Below are positions 27,356 to 36,744 of a DNA stretch of 64,000 bases, in pieces. The notes under the pieces were generated by a model. It did no database searches, was not told the DNA's origin, and saw nothing but the letters and a program-made list of their open reading frames with translations. The DNA comes from Citrobacter sp. RHB25-C09. GTDB lineage: Bacteria; Pseudomonadota; Gammaproteobacteria; Enterobacterales; Enterobacteriaceae. Numbering within the stretch: position 1 is the stretch's first letter; every line of letters begins with the position of its first letter. The position numbers and the translations under genes are program-made. The DNA lies in NCBI RefSeq assembly GCF_013836145.1, contig NZ_CP057483.1, positions 2,790,001 to 2,854,000 on the forward strand, given 5' to 3'.

Positions 27356-28213
27356 ATGAAGTACATCGGAGCGCACGTCAGCGCTGCTGGCGGTTTGGCA
27401 AATGCCGCAATTCGCGCTGCGGAAATCGGGGCCACCGCGTTTGCGCTATTCACCAAGAATCAGCGTCAGTGGCGCGCCGCCCCGCTCACCGCGGAAATCA
27501 TCGATGACTTTAAAGCTGCCTGCGAAAAATACCATTACACCTCCGCGCAAATCCTTCCGCATGACAGTTATCTGATCAACCTCGGCCACCCGGTCAATGA
27601 CGCGCTGGATAAATCCCGCGAAGCCTTTATTGACGAAATGCAGCGCTGTGAGCAACTCGGTTTATCCCTGCTTAACTTCCACCCCGGCAGCCATCTACAA
27701 CAAATTCCGGAGGAGGAATGCCTGGCGAAAATTGCCGAGTCGATCAATATCGCCCTTTCCCGCACCGAAGGCGTGACAGCGGTGATCGAAAATACCGCCG
27801 GCCAAGGTAGCAACCTTGGTTTCAAATTTGAACATCTCGCCGCCATCATCGACGGCGTGGAAGATAAATCCCGCGTTGGCGTTTGCATTGACACCTGCCA
27901 TGCCTTTGCGGCGGGTTATGATCTACGTTCCGCTAACGACTGTGAAAAAACCTTTGCGGAATTTGAACGCATTGTCGGCTTCAAGTATCTGCGTGGTATG
28001 CACCTGAACGACGCGAAAAGCGCCTTTGGCAGCCGCGTTGACCGTCACCATAGTCTGGGCGAAGGTAACATCGGTCATGAGGCGTTTCGCTGGATCATGC
28101 AGGACTCGCGTTTTGACGGTATCCCGCTGGTGCTGGAAACCATTAACCCGGATATCTGGGCTGAAGAGATTGCGTGGCTGAAGGCGCAACACATTGAGAA
28201 GGTGGTGGCCTGA
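27356..28213 (+). CDS. nfo: Endonuclease IV
   Basis: AP endonuclease of 285 residues (the E. coli length), acting in base-excision repair and in the SoxRS oxidative-stress response. The TIM-barrel metal sites are visible: GAHVSAAGG at the N-terminus, LNFHPGSH, VIENTAGQG, CIDTCHAFAAGYDLR and the C-terminal DRHHSLGEGNIG. The 149-bp upstream region has no obvious soxbox that I can certify. Followed 2 bp later by yeiI. Confidence 0.97.
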   Translation: MKYIGAHVSAAGGLANAAIRAAEIGATAFALFTKNQRQWRAAPLTAEIIDDFKAACEKYHYTSAQILPHDSYLINLGHPVNDALDKSREAFIDEMQRCEQLGLSLLNFHPGSHLQQIPEEECLAKIAESINIALSRTEGVTAVIENTAGQGSNLGFKFEHLAAIIDGVEDKSRVGVCIDTCHAFAAGYDLRSANDCEKTFAEFERIVGFKYLRGMHLNDAKSAFGSRVDRHHSLGEGNIGHEAFRWIMQDSRFDGIPLVLETINPDIWAEEIAWLKAQHIEKVVA

Positions 28214-28215
28214 CC

Positions 28216-29307
28216 ATGAATGACAGGGAAAAGCAGATACTCAAAATCCTGCGTCGCAACCCGCTGATACAGCAAAATGAGATTGCCTATATTTTGCAGA
28301 TCAGCCGTTCCCGCGTCGCTGCGCACATCATGGACCTGATGCGTAAAGGGGTCATTAAGGGCAAGGGGTATATCCTTACCGAGCAGGCGTATTGTGTGGT
28401 TGTCGGGGCGATTAATATGGATATTCGCGGCGTCGCGGATATCCATTATCCGCAGTCGGCCTCTCACCCGGGCAGCATTCACTGTTCTGCGGGCGGGGTC
28501 GGGCGCAATATCGCCCATAACCTCGCGCTGTTGGGGCGCGACGTGCACCTTATTTCCGCCGTCGGCAGCGATTTTTACGGCGAAACGCTACTGGAACAAA
28601 CGCGCCAGGCGGGCGTAAATATCTCCAGCTGTATCCGACTGCACGGGCATAACACCTCAACCTATCTTTCTATCGCCAACCAGCAGGAAGAGACGGTGCT
28701 GGCGATTAACGACACGAACATCCTGCAACAGCTCACGCCTCAGTTGTTAAACGGTTCACGAGATCTGATCCGCCATTCCGGGGTTGTGCTGGCGGACTGT
28801 AACCTGACACCCGAAGCCATTGAGTGGGTCTTTACCGTGGCCGACGACATCCCGGTCTTCATTGATACGGTTTCCGAGTTTAAGGCGGTCAAAGTCAAAA
28901 CCTGGTTCTCCCGTATCCATACCCTGAAGCCGACGCAAAAAGAGCTGGAGATTTTATGGGGCCAGCCCATTAACAGCGATGCTGATCGGCTTGCGGCAGT
29001 CAATGCGCTGCATCAGCAGGGCGTTCAGCAGATATTTGTCTGCCTGGAAGATGAATCCGTTTTTTGCAGTCAGAAGGAGGGTGAACAGTTCTTACTCACA
29101 CCGCCTGAGCATACGGTCATGGACAGCTTTGGTGCCGACGACGGTTTTATGGCCGGGCTGATCTATAGCTTCCTGGAGGGGAGTGATTTCCGTGAGAGTG
29201 CGAATTTCGCGATGGCCTGTGCGGCATTATCGCGCGCCAGCATGAGCATCAACAACCCGACGCTTTCCGCTGACAACGCGTTATATCTGTTAAAATTGAA
29301 CGCCTGA
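28216..29307 (+). CDS. yeiI: PfkB-family kinase with N-terminal wHTH, YeiI
   Basis: 363-residue fusion of a winged helix-turn-helix (residues 1-55, NEIAYILQISRSRVAAHIMD) and a PfkB/ribokinase-type sugar kinase. The kinase half is clearly paralogous to PsuK (both carry GGVGRNIAHNLALLG). The catalytic GAGD motif reads GADD at 306-309 (SFGADDGFMAGL), so one anion-hole Gly is replaced while the presumed base Asp stays. The combination suggests a nucleoside/sugar-responsive regulator or a kinase with DNA-binding ability. It starts 2 bp after nfo and is convergent with the permease gene. Confidence 0.88.
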   Translation: MNDREKQILKILRRNPLIQQNEIAYILQISRSRVAAHIMDLMRKGVIKGKGYILTEQAYCVVVGAINMDIRGVADIHYPQSASHPGSIHCSAGGVGRNIAHNLALLGRDVHLISAVGSDFYGETLLEQTRQAGVNISSCIRLHGHNTSTYLSIANQQEETVLAINDTNILQQLTPQLLNGSRDLIRHSGVVLADCNLTPEAIEWVFTVADDIPVFIDTVSEFKAVKVKTWFSRIHTLKPTQKELEILWGQPINSDADRLAAVNALHQQGVQQIFVCLEDESVFCSQKEGEQFLLTPPEHTVMDSFGADDGFMAGLIYSFLEGSDFRESANFAMACAALSRASMSINNPTLSADNALYLLKLNA

Positions 29308-29378
29308 TAGCGCTGCGCTTATCAGGCCTACGCCGCGATTTGTAGGCCGGATAAGACGCTACGCGTCGCCATCCGGCA
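29303..29378. repeat. BIME between yeiI and the permease gene
   Basis: Two inverted REP units, 29303-29331 and 29342-29378 (GTAGGCCGGATAAGACGCTA...), between two convergent genes. Confidence 0.85.
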
Positions 29379-29388
29379 CACACTTCAA

Positions 29389-30639
29389 CTAGGCTAAGCC
29401 AATAAAGAACCCGGCAATGGTCGCACTCATCAGGTTTGAGAGCGTGGCCGCTGCCAATGCGCGCATACCCAACTGGGCGATTTCCGGCGCACGCTTCGGT
29501 GATATGGCGGAGAATGCCCCCACTACCACGCCGATCGAGCCAAAGTTAGCGAACCCACACAGCGCGAAAGAGATAATCGCGATGGTTTTTACATCCAGAG
29601 TGCTACCCGCCTGCAGGTACGGTGAGAAGTTAAGGTAAGCAACGAACTCGTTGATCGCCAGTTTCTGCCCAATCAGGCTACCTGCCAGCGTCGCGTCACT
29701 CCAGTCAACGCCCATGATCCACGCCAGCGGCGCAAGAATATAACCGAAAATGCCTTCCAGCGAAGCCGGACCGAACCCTGCGGCACTGCTGATACCGCCA
29801 ATAATCCCGTTCAGCAATGCGATGATCGCCACAAACGCCATGACAACCGTGGCCACACCGGCGGCAATTTTCAGCCCGGTCATCGCCCCGCTGGCGGCCG
29901 CTTCAATAATACTTTTCGGCGGCGTTTCCGTGAAAGAGAGGTTTTCGAAAGTCACCTGCGAGGCTTCCGTCGCCGGACTCAGAATACGGGCGAACAGGAT
30001 CCCGCCAGGAATCGCCATTAATGACGCAGCCAGCAGGTAATCAATCGGCACGCCCATGCCGGCATAGCCAATCATCATCGAACCGGCAATGGAAGCCATA
30101 CCGCTACAAATAGCCGTGAACAGCTCATTACGATTCAGACGATCGATAAAGGGTTTCACAATCGCCGGTATTTCATTCTGTCCGAGGAAAATGGTCGTCA
30201 CAGCAACAAACGACTCAATCTTGCTGATATTCAACGCCTTCTGGAAGATCCCGCCCAGAATACGGATCAGCAGCCCCATCACGCCGATGTAATAAAGCAG
30301 GCTGATCAGCGCGGTAACAAAAATAATGGCCGGCAGCACGCGGAAGGCAAAGATAAAGCCAGCGCCATCAAACAGCACGTCCATTTTTGGCCCTACCAGA
30401 GAACCAAAGATAAAGGCACTGCCCGCGTCACTGTATGACATCACTTTATGCACGCCTAAGGCCGCCTGCTCCACCAGCCATTTCCCCGGTGGGAAATACA
30501 GCATGATCCCACCAATGGCGATTTGCAGTATCAGCGCGGCACCTACGGTACGTAAACTGATGCGTTTTTTATTCACTGACAGTATCCAGGCAATCGCCAG
30601 CAATACCACCATCCCCACCAAACTTCTCATTATGTCCAT
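29389..30639 (-). CDS. psuT: NupC-family permease, pseudouridine transporter PsuT-like
   Basis: Concentrative nucleoside transporter of 416 residues, with the family blocks GSLVGPKMDVLFDGAGFIFAF, TTIFLGQNEIPAIVKP, and LIGQKLAINEFVAYLNF near the C-terminus. It lies directly downstream of psuG on the same strand, which supports a pseudouridine importer. In E. coli two close paralogues, nupX and psuT, flank rihB and yeiL here; this window has one permease directly between yeiI and psuG. Whether it is PsuT, NupX or a hybrid needs alignment. Confidence 0.82.
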   Translation of the reverse strand: MDIMRSLVGMVVLLAIAWILSVNKKRISLRTVGAALILQIAIGGIMLYFPPGKWLVEQAALGVHKVMSYSDAGSAFIFGSLVGPKMDVLFDGAGFIFAFRVLPAIIFVTALISLLYYIGVMGLLIRILGGIFQKALNISKIESFVAVTTIFLGQNEIPAIVKPFIDRLNRNELFTAICSGMASIAGSMMIGYAGMGVPIDYLLAASLMAIPGGILFARILSPATEASQVTFENLSFTETPPKSIIEAAASGAMTGLKIAAGVATVVMAFVAIIALLNGIIGGISSAAGFGPASLEGIFGYILAPLAWIMGVDWSDATLAGSLIGQKLAINEFVAYLNFSPYLQAGSTLDVKTIAIISFALCGFANFGSIGVVVGAFSAISPKRAPEIAQLGMRALAAATLSNLMSATIAGFFIGLA

Positions 30640-30724
30640 AATGATTTCCCTTCATGCCAGGAAACCCGGCGCGAGGCCAGGTTTTGGTTATATCGGGCGA
30701 CCACATACTGCCCGTCCGTTATTG

Positions 30725-31660
30725 TCAGGCGATGCGTTGATATTCCTTCGCAATTTCGCAGGCCAGAACCGCGTTGTTGAACACCAGCTGGATATTGGAC
30801 TTTAGGCTGTCGCCTCCTGTCAGTTCTGCAACGCGCGCCAGCAGGAACGGTGTGCTTTCTTTGCCGACAACGCCCTGCTCTTCAGCTTCTCTCACGGCCT
30901 GGTCAATCGCACCGTTGATCTCTTCTTCAGCCATCGCGTAGCTTTCCGGGATTGGATTCGCGACGACCAGACCGCCATTCAGACCGGTCTGCCATTTCAC
31001 CGCCATGGCGCGGGCAATCTCTTGCGCGCTGTCAAGGCGAATGCTGACTTCAAACGGGCTGGTACGGCAGAAAAACGCAGGCAGCGCTTTGGTCTGATAA
31101 CCAATTAACGGTACGCCGAACGTTTCTAAATATTCGGTGGTAAGGCCCAGGTCGAGAATAGATTTGGCGCCGGCACAAACCACCGTAACATTGGTATGCG
31201 CCAGTTCCTGAAGGTCAGCAGAAATATCAAAAGTATGTTCTGCTCCACGATGTACACCACCAATACCACCGGTTGCAAAAACTTTAATTCCAGCCAGTGC
31301 GGCAATAATCATGGTAGAGGCTACAGTAGTCGCACCATTTTTTCCGGCAGCGACAACGAAAGGTAAATCGCGACGACTGACTTTGGTGACGCTATGTCCT
31401 TCACGACCTAATAATTCAATTTCTTCTTTACTTAAACCCACTTTCATTACGCCGCCAATAATGGCAATTGTCGCAGGAACTGCACCGTGTTTGCGAATTG
31501 TCTCTTCCACTTCAATGGCTGTTTGCGCATTCTGCGGGAAAGGCATGCCATGAGATATAATCGTGGATTCAAGTGCGACAATCGGCTTTTTATTATCGAT
31601 AGCGTCCTGAACTTCCGGGGAAATATGTAATAATTCTGGGGAAAGTGTTAATGCTGACAT
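30725..31660 (-). CDS. psuG: Pseudouridine-5'-phosphate glycosidase
   Basis: Enzyme of 311 residues that cleaves the C-C glycosidic bond of pseudouridine 5'-phosphate to uracil and ribose 5-phosphate. Family motifs include ALESTIISHGMPFP, GKNGATTVASTM, GGIGGVHRGAEHTFDISADL and YQTKALPAFF, the last containing the Schiff-base lysine by family knowledge. It overlaps psuK by 13 bp. Confidence 0.96.
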   Translation of the reverse strand: MSALTLSPELLHISPEVQDAIDNKKPIVALESTIISHGMPFPQNAQTAIEVEETIRKHGAVPATIAIIGGVMKVGLSKEEIELLGREGHSVTKVSRRDLPFVVAAGKNGATTVASTMIIAALAGIKVFATGGIGGVHRGAEHTFDISADLQELAHTNVTVVCAGAKSILDLGLTTEYLETFGVPLIGYQTKALPAFFCRTSPFEVSIRLDSAQEIARAMAVKWQTGLNGGLVVANPIPESYAMAEEEINGAIDQAVREAEEQGVVGKESTPFLLARVAELTGGDSLKSNIQLVFNNAVLACEIAKEYQRIA

Positions 31661-32589
31661 TCGGTGTTCTCCACTAGGGTTCTGACATTCGCAACAGATA
31701 ATTCAGGGTTATTGGTATATTCACTGGCTAATGCCATTGATGAACAACCCTGCGCAAATCGAATAGAGTCGGTAAAGGACATTCCCTCTACCCAGCAGGA
31801 CGCGAGCCCTGCCATCATGGCATCGCCTGCGCCAGTGACATTCACGACCTGAGTTTTGATGGGCTGCGACCAACCGCTTTCTCCGCCCTTCTCGCTGTAA
31901 TACACCCCATCGCCGCCCATACTGAGCACCAGACGATTCAGGCCTCTCGCATGGAACCAGGCGGCAACTTTCTCGACATCTTCATGTCCGGAAAGCGCAA
32001 TGCCGCTCAGGGTTTCCGCTTCAAGGCGGTTGGGTTTGAGGGTATGGATCTGGGATAAGCGGTCACGAATTTTGACGCATTTCCAGGCAGATACCGGGTC
32101 GACAAATACCGGTACATCGCCTGCGTGCTCCAGCAACCACCCCAGCGCGTCTTCACTGATATTACAGTCCGCGACAATAACGCTGGCATCGCGAATAAAC
32201 GCTTCGTGCTGGGCTAAAAATGTGGCCGAGATATGGTCGGTAATACTCATATCATTAATGGCAACCAGCATTTCTCCGGTATTATCCAGCAGCGATAAAT
32301 AACTTGATGTATTTTCACCGGAAACAATTAGGCAATTATCAACATGCACGCCTGACTGATTCGTTTGAGCCAGTAAGGATTGACCATAAAAATCATTTCC
32401 CACCGCGGTCATTAGCCAGGAGTTTTTTCCCAGTAACGCAAGGTTGTGTGCAATATTGCGTCCCACGCCACCGGGCGTAAATTTAATTTTACCGGGATTT
32501 GAATCCGCATAATTTAATGAAGCATGAGAATACCCGGCAACATCCATATTGGCAGAGCCAATGGTGATGATGCATTCCTTTTCGCGCAT
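31648..32589 (-). CDS. psuK: Pseudouridine kinase
   Basis: PfkB-family kinase of 313 residues phosphorylating pseudouridine, the first step of its breakdown. Motifs are GGVGRNIAHNLALLG and the catalytic NVTGAGDAMMAGLASC. It is the first gene of psuK-psuG-psuT, overlapping psuG by 13 bp. A 12-bp perfect inverted repeat lies about 75 bp upstream of its start. It is paralogous to YeiI's kinase domain. Confidence 0.95.
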   Translation of the reverse strand: MREKECIITIGSANMDVAGYSHASLNYADSNPGKIKFTPGGVGRNIAHNLALLGKNSWLMTAVGNDFYGQSLLAQTNQSGVHVDNCLIVSGENTSSYLSLLDNTGEMLVAINDMSITDHISATFLAQHEAFIRDASVIVADCNISEDALGWLLEHAGDVPVFVDPVSAWKCVKIRDRLSQIHTLKPNRLEAETLSGIALSGHEDVEKVAAWFHARGLNRLVLSMGGDGVYYSEKGGESGWSQPIKTQVVNVTGAGDAMMAGLASCWVEGMSFTDSIRFAQGCSSMALASEYTNNPELSVANVRTLVENTECQH

Positions 32590-32663
32590 AGCACGTCCCC
32601 TGGTATCTAAATACCATGAAAATAAGTCCGCTAAGACTATTCACCGTTTCAATTAAAACTATT

Positions 32664-32695
32664 TAAACACATGTTCATAATCAAACATGTGTTTA
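32664..32695. promoter_or_regulatory. 12-bp perfect inverted repeat upstream of psuK
   Basis: TAAACACATGTT-cataatca-AACATGTGTTTA, arms of 12 bp and an 8-bp spacer. It sits in the 279-bp psuK/fruA intergenic region in the place expected for the psuK promoter. It is a strong candidate operator for the psu operon regulator; the regulator is not identified. The rest of the intergenic region shows nothing coding. Confidence 0.6.
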
Positions 32696-32814
32696 TAGTA
32701 GGCTTGTTTTAATGAAAGTAAACGGGTGCAAAGGCGCAAAAACTGGCAGATATGAACAGGGTCACAGTTTTAGCCAGGGACGGAATGTAATGAGGGGAGA
32801 ATTTGAGACAGGGG

Positions 32815-32851
32815 ACACAAAAAGAAAAAGGGCAGAGATTTCTCTGCCCTT
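32815..32851 (-). terminator. Terminator of the fruBKA operon
   Basis: Perfect 11-bp stem AAGGGCAGAGA / TCTCTGCCCTT at 32828-32851 with a 2-nt loop, followed on the minus strand by T-rich CTTTTTCTTTTTG. It lies 18 bp after the fruA stop. Confidence 0.9.
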
Positions 32852-32868
32852 GATTAAGGAAGGTGAAC

Positions 32869-34560
32869 TTAAGCCGCTTTGGCGACAGCTTCCGCTTCCG
32901 GACGCTTCAGGAAGGCATAGGCCAGACCCGCAACCAGCGTACCGGCGACAATCGCCACCAGATAACCCAGTACCGGGGTAATCGCGCCAGGGATCAGCAG
33001 CACGAACAGGCCACCGTGCGGTGCCATCAGTTTCGCGCCCACCGCCATGGAAATAGCCCCCGTCAGCGCACCGCCGACGATACAGCACGGCAGAACACGC
33101 ATCGGATCGCGAGCGGCAAAAGGAATCGCCCCTTCGGTGATAAAGCACAGTCCAAGAACCAGCGCAGCTTTACCCCCTTCCTGCTGCGCTTTGTCGAACT
33201 TACGACGCGCAACAATCGTTGCCAGACCCAGTGCCAGCGGAGGGACCATACCAGCCGCCATAATCGCCGCCATGGGAGCGTAAGTCTGCGTACTCAGCAG
33301 TCCGACCCCAAAGGCATAAGCCGCTTTGTTGACGGGTCCCCCCATGTCGGTACACATCATGCCGCCGAGAATAGCACCCAGCAGCACAGCGTTTGCCGTC
33401 CCCATGGTTTGCAGCCAGTGTGTCAGACCAGCAAGAATGCTAGCCACCGGTTTACCGATCAGGTAGATCATCGCCAGCCCAACCACGAGGCTGGAGATCA
33501 ACGGAATGATCAGGATCGGTTTCAGCGCTTCCATACTCTGTGGCAGCTTCAGTTGCGTACTGATCGCCTTCGCCACATAACCCGCAAGGAAGCCGGCAAT
33601 AATCCCGCCGATAAATCCAGAGCCAGTACTCACGGCTAACATACCGCCGATAAGGCCCGGCGTCAGACCCGGACGGTCGGCAATGGAGAACGCGATATAG
33701 CCAGCCAGTACCGGCACCATCAGCGCAAAGGCAGAACCGCCACCAATTTGCATCAGCGCCGCAGCCAGTGTGCCGGGCTCTTTAAACGCTTCAATACCAA
33801 AAGCAAAGGAGAGCGCAATACACAGACCGCCCGCCACCACCATCGGCAGCATATAGGACACCCCGGTCAGCAGGTGACGATACGCGCCTGCACTCTCTTT
33901 CTTCCCTTCGCTCGCGGCAGTCTGGGTTTTACCCGCTGGCTCAAACACAACGGCCTGAGCGACGGCGTTATCCAGTTCCTGCGCGGTTTTCTTCAGCGCC
34001 AGACCGGTTGAGGTACGGTACATCGGCTTACCGGCAAATTTTGCCAGATCCACTTCGATGTCCGCCGCCACAATCACCAGATCCGCCTGTGCCACCTCTT
34101 CCGGAGTGATGGCATTGCCTGCCCCCACGGAACCACGGGTTTCCACTTTCACCCACCAGCCGCGTTTTTTCGCTTCGGTTTCAATTGCTTCCGCCGCCAT
34201 AAAGGTATGGGCGACGCCAGTCGGGCATGCGGTCACCGCGACAACGCGCTTCGGACCCGTGGCCGCAGCAACCGGGGTGGCTGCTACCGGCGCGCTGTAC
34301 TCCTTCGCATGGCCTTTTGCCTCGCTCAGGAACAGTTCCGGATGCGCTACCGCACGGGCAATGTCGCCCAGCCAGACTTTTTTACCGTTCAGCGCGCTGT
34401 CGTTCGGGAGGGTATCAGCCAGTACGATCGCCAGCTCAGCGTCATTCGGGTTGTCGATGATTTCCAGATGCGCCTTGGGTGCCGCTGCGCCGAGCAGCGT
34501 TTTCGCCATGTAAGCGCGGGCTTGTCCGAGGTTAGCATCAATAATCAGCAGCGTTTTCAT
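32869..34560 (-). CDS. fruA: Fructose-specific PTS EIIB'BC component FruA
   Basis: Membrane component of the fructose phosphotransferase system, 563 residues, importing fructose as fructose 1-phosphate. Order: duplicated inactive EIIB' domain (1-90), a Pro/Ala linker, active EIIB with phosphocysteine Cys112 in VTACPTGVAHTF, then the EIIC membrane domain (about 225-560). Last gene of fruBKA, 16 bp after fruK. Confidence 0.97.
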   Translation of the reverse strand: MKTLLIIDANLGQARAYMAKTLLGAAAPKAHLEIIDNPNDAELAIVLADTLPNDSALNGKKVWLGDIARAVAHPELFLSEAKGHAKEYSAPVAATPVAAATGPKRVVAVTACPTGVAHTFMAAEAIETEAKKRGWWVKVETRGSVGAGNAITPEEVAQADLVIVAADIEVDLAKFAGKPMYRTSTGLALKKTAQELDNAVAQAVVFEPAGKTQTAASEGKKESAGAYRHLLTGVSYMLPMVVAGGLCIALSFAFGIEAFKEPGTLAAALMQIGGGSAFALMVPVLAGYIAFSIADRPGLTPGLIGGMLAVSTGSGFIGGIIAGFLAGYVAKAISTQLKLPQSMEALKPILIIPLISSLVVGLAMIYLIGKPVASILAGLTHWLQTMGTANAVLLGAILGGMMCTDMGGPVNKAAYAFGVGLLSTQTYAPMAAIMAAGMVPPLALGLATIVARRKFDKAQQEGGKAALVLGLCFITEGAIPFAARDPMRVLPCCIVGGALTGAISMAVGAKLMAPHGGLFVLLIPGAITPVLGYLVAIVAGTLVAGLAYAFLKRPEAEAVAKAA

Positions 34561-34576
34561 TATGCCTCTCCTGCTG

Positions 34577-35515
34577 TCAGTTAAAAGGTTGTAAGTCGAC
34601 GCGCGCCATCATTGCGGCCAACTGAGGACGATCGGTAATACCCACATTGCTCTGGCTGACCGCCAGCGCGGCAACGGCAGTCGCCAGGCGCAGCGTATGC
34701 TCACTGGATTCGCGCATCAGCAGACCATAAATCAGGCCGCCAACCATCGAATCACCGGCACCGACGGTGCTAACCACATCAACTGCAGGTGGTTTGGCAA
34801 TCCATTCGCCTGAGGCGTTTACCCAGAGCGCGCCCTCCGCCCCCAGGGAAATCACTACATGCGCGATCCCCTGTTCACGCAGCGCATGCGCCGCGTCGAT
34901 AACATCTTTCATTTCCGGCAGCTTGCGACCCGCCCAGATTTCCAGTTCGCGACGGTTTGGTTTCACCAGCCAGGGTGCCGCTTTCAGACCGGCGACTAAC
35001 GCTTCACGGCTACTATCAAAGATAATGCAAGGACACTGGCTACGCAGACGCGTCATCCAGTCGGTGAACGCCTCCGGACTGACGCCGGTCGGTAAACTGC
35101 CGCTGACACAGACCATGTCGAACTGACCCAGCCAGCTCAGGGAATCATTGACAAAACGCTCCCAGTCAGCGGGAGTAACTTCAAAGCCGGAGAAGTTGAA
35201 ATCACTCACTTCACCATCTTTTTCCGTCAGCTTGACGTTAATGCGGGTACGCCCTTGTACTACCTGAAAGCGGTTTGCAATGCCCAGTTCACTGAACAGT
35301 TGCTGAAAGCCATCCTGGTTGTCTTTGCCAAGAAAGCCACCGACCGTAACGTCAATGCCCAGATCTTTAAGTACTTTGGCGACGTTGATGCCCTTACCTG
35401 CGGCATGCAGGCCGGTGGTTTTCACCAGATTTACTTCGCCGCGTTCAATATCAGGGCAAAAACCTACCAGGTCATAGGCCGGGTTAAGGGTGATGGTGGC
35501 AACACGTCTGGTCAT
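34577..35515 (-). CDS. fruK: 1-phosphofructokinase
   Basis: PfkB-family kinase of 312 residues converting fructose 1-phosphate to fructose 1,6-bisphosphate. Motifs are GLHAAGKGINVAKVLKDLG, the catalytic STVGAGDSMVGGL, and the family start ITLNPAYDL. Its ATG overlaps the fruB stop in TAATG, implying translational coupling. Confidence 0.97.
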   Translation of the reverse strand: MTRRVATITLNPAYDLVGFCPDIERGEVNLVKTTGLHAAGKGINVAKVLKDLGIDVTVGGFLGKDNQDGFQQLFSELGIANRFQVVQGRTRINVKLTEKDGEVSDFNFSGFEVTPADWERFVNDSLSWLGQFDMVCVSGSLPTGVSPEAFTDWMTRLRSQCPCIIFDSSREALVAGLKAAPWLVKPNRRELEIWAGRKLPEMKDVIDAAHALREQGIAHVVISLGAEGALWVNASGEWIAKPPAVDVVSTVGAGDSMVGGLIYGLLMRESSEHTLRLATAVAALAVSQSNVGITDRPQLAAMMARVDLQPFN

Positions 35516-36645
35516 TATGCGCCCTCCCCAAGACCCGCGGCGATGGCTTCACCAATCGCATTCAACGCCTGTTCAGCATCTGCTCCCTGCGCCGTAAAGC
35601 GCAGGCGATGCCCTTTCTTCACACCTAATGCCACAACTTTCATCAAACTGCGTCCATTCGCCGGTTTCCCGGTTCCATCAAGGTTGGTCACGGTAATTTC
35701 ACTGTTAAATTGTTTAATGGTATTCACCAGCATGGTCCCGGGACGGGCATGCAAACCATGTTCGTTACGTACGACAAATTCGGCATTCAGCACATCGTCA
35801 GCAACAGCGTCATCGCTGGTCAGCAGTGCCAGCACGCTTGCGGCATCTGCTTTCAGCAGACGGTCTGCTTTATTGTTCAGCAGGAGATCGCCAAGACGCT
35901 TCAGCACCGCGACCGGCTGTTCATCTGCCATCGCCACAGTGACCAACAGCGCCGCCGTTTCGCCCTGGACGTCAAATGCCGTCGCCGCACGGCTTACCGC
36001 AACAGCGCTGCGTAAATTGCCTTCAGCACTGTCGCTGAGCCAGATCCCCTGCCCCAGGTTCATTGGCTGTTCGTTGATGCTTTTCGCCACGAATACGGCA
36101 TCGACCGCGCCGACTTCTTTCAGACGCGCAGCGTTCAGCGCCTGTAAGGTCACTAAATCACTGGCGGTAACATCTAAGGTCAGCGTTTCGTTATCCAGCT
36201 TCAGCTGTTCACTTTGTTTTTCGCCCATCAGCAGCGCACGCAGCTCTTCAGCGGTGGTTGCCGACTTAAGCTGTTCCGCAACGGAATCATCGCTCAGGAC
36301 GTGCGTCAGTTGACGCAGCAGCCCAAGGTGTTCATCAGAGCTGGCGGCAATACCAATGGCCACGTATGCCACCTGTCCTTCGCCCCAGGTGACGCCCTGT
36401 GGAAACTGAAACACCTGTACACCGGTTTTCAGCACCTGATCGCGGGTGTCGGTCGTGCCGTGAGGAATCGCAATACCGTTGCCGAGAAAGGTGGATGTTT
36501 GCTGCTCGCGAGCGAGCATGCCGTCTACATAGCCGTTTGCTACGTTACCGGCCTGCACTAACGCAGCGGCAACCTGGCGGATGGCCTCTTCTTTGTTTCC
36601 GGCCTGTTCGCCCGGATGAATGTCCTGAACGGATAACTGAAACAT
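35515..36645 (-). CDS. fruB: PTS fructose EIIA-HPr fusion (FPr/DTP) FruB
   Basis: Diphosphoryl-transfer protein of 376 residues. The N-terminal EIIA-Fru domain has the phospho-His62 in GIAIPHGTTDTR, a central linker domain follows, and the C-terminal HPr-like domain carries NEHGLHARPGTMLV. It passes phosphate from enzyme I to FruA. First gene of fruBKA; two Cra operators lie in its promoter. Confidence 0.97.
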   Translation of the reverse strand: MFQLSVQDIHPGEQAGNKEEAIRQVAAALVQAGNVANGYVDGMLAREQQTSTFLGNGIAIPHGTTDTRDQVLKTGVQVFQFPQGVTWGEGQVAYVAIGIAASSDEHLGLLRQLTHVLSDDSVAEQLKSATTAEELRALLMGEKQSEQLKLDNETLTLDVTASDLVTLQALNAARLKEVGAVDAVFVAKSINEQPMNLGQGIWLSDSAEGNLRSAVAVSRAATAFDVQGETAALLVTVAMADEQPVAVLKRLGDLLLNNKADRLLKADAASVLALLTSDDAVADDVLNAEFVVRNEHGLHARPGTMLVNTIKQFNSEITVTNLDGTGKPANGRSLMKVVALGVKKGHRLRFTAQGADAEQALNAIGEAIAAGLGEGA

Positions 36646-36666
36646 GGTTCTCCTCTCCTGCTGAAT

Positions 36667-36680
36667 TGAAACGATTCAGC
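36667..36680 (-). promoter_or_regulatory. Cra (FruR) operator 1
   Basis: TGAAACGATTCAGC (minus strand GCTGAATCGTTTCA) matches the Cra consensus. It lies 22 bp upstream of fruB, as in the E. coli fru promoter. Confidence 0.88.
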
Positions 36681-36730
36681 TTGTCTGGGAAAAAAGGCGC
36701 GAATCGACATTCGGGATGAAGGGAGATCGC

Positions 36731-36744
36731 GCTGAAACGTTTCA
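36731..36744 (-). promoter_or_regulatory. Cra (FruR) operator 2
   Basis: GCTGAAACGTTTCA matches the Cra consensus. Together with operator 1 it gives the two-site arrangement known for fruBKA. Confidence 0.88.

Noticed and set aside
32712..32981. 89-residue ORF between psuK and fruA
   Set aside because: Its second half is antisense to fruA and it crosses the fru terminator hairpin.
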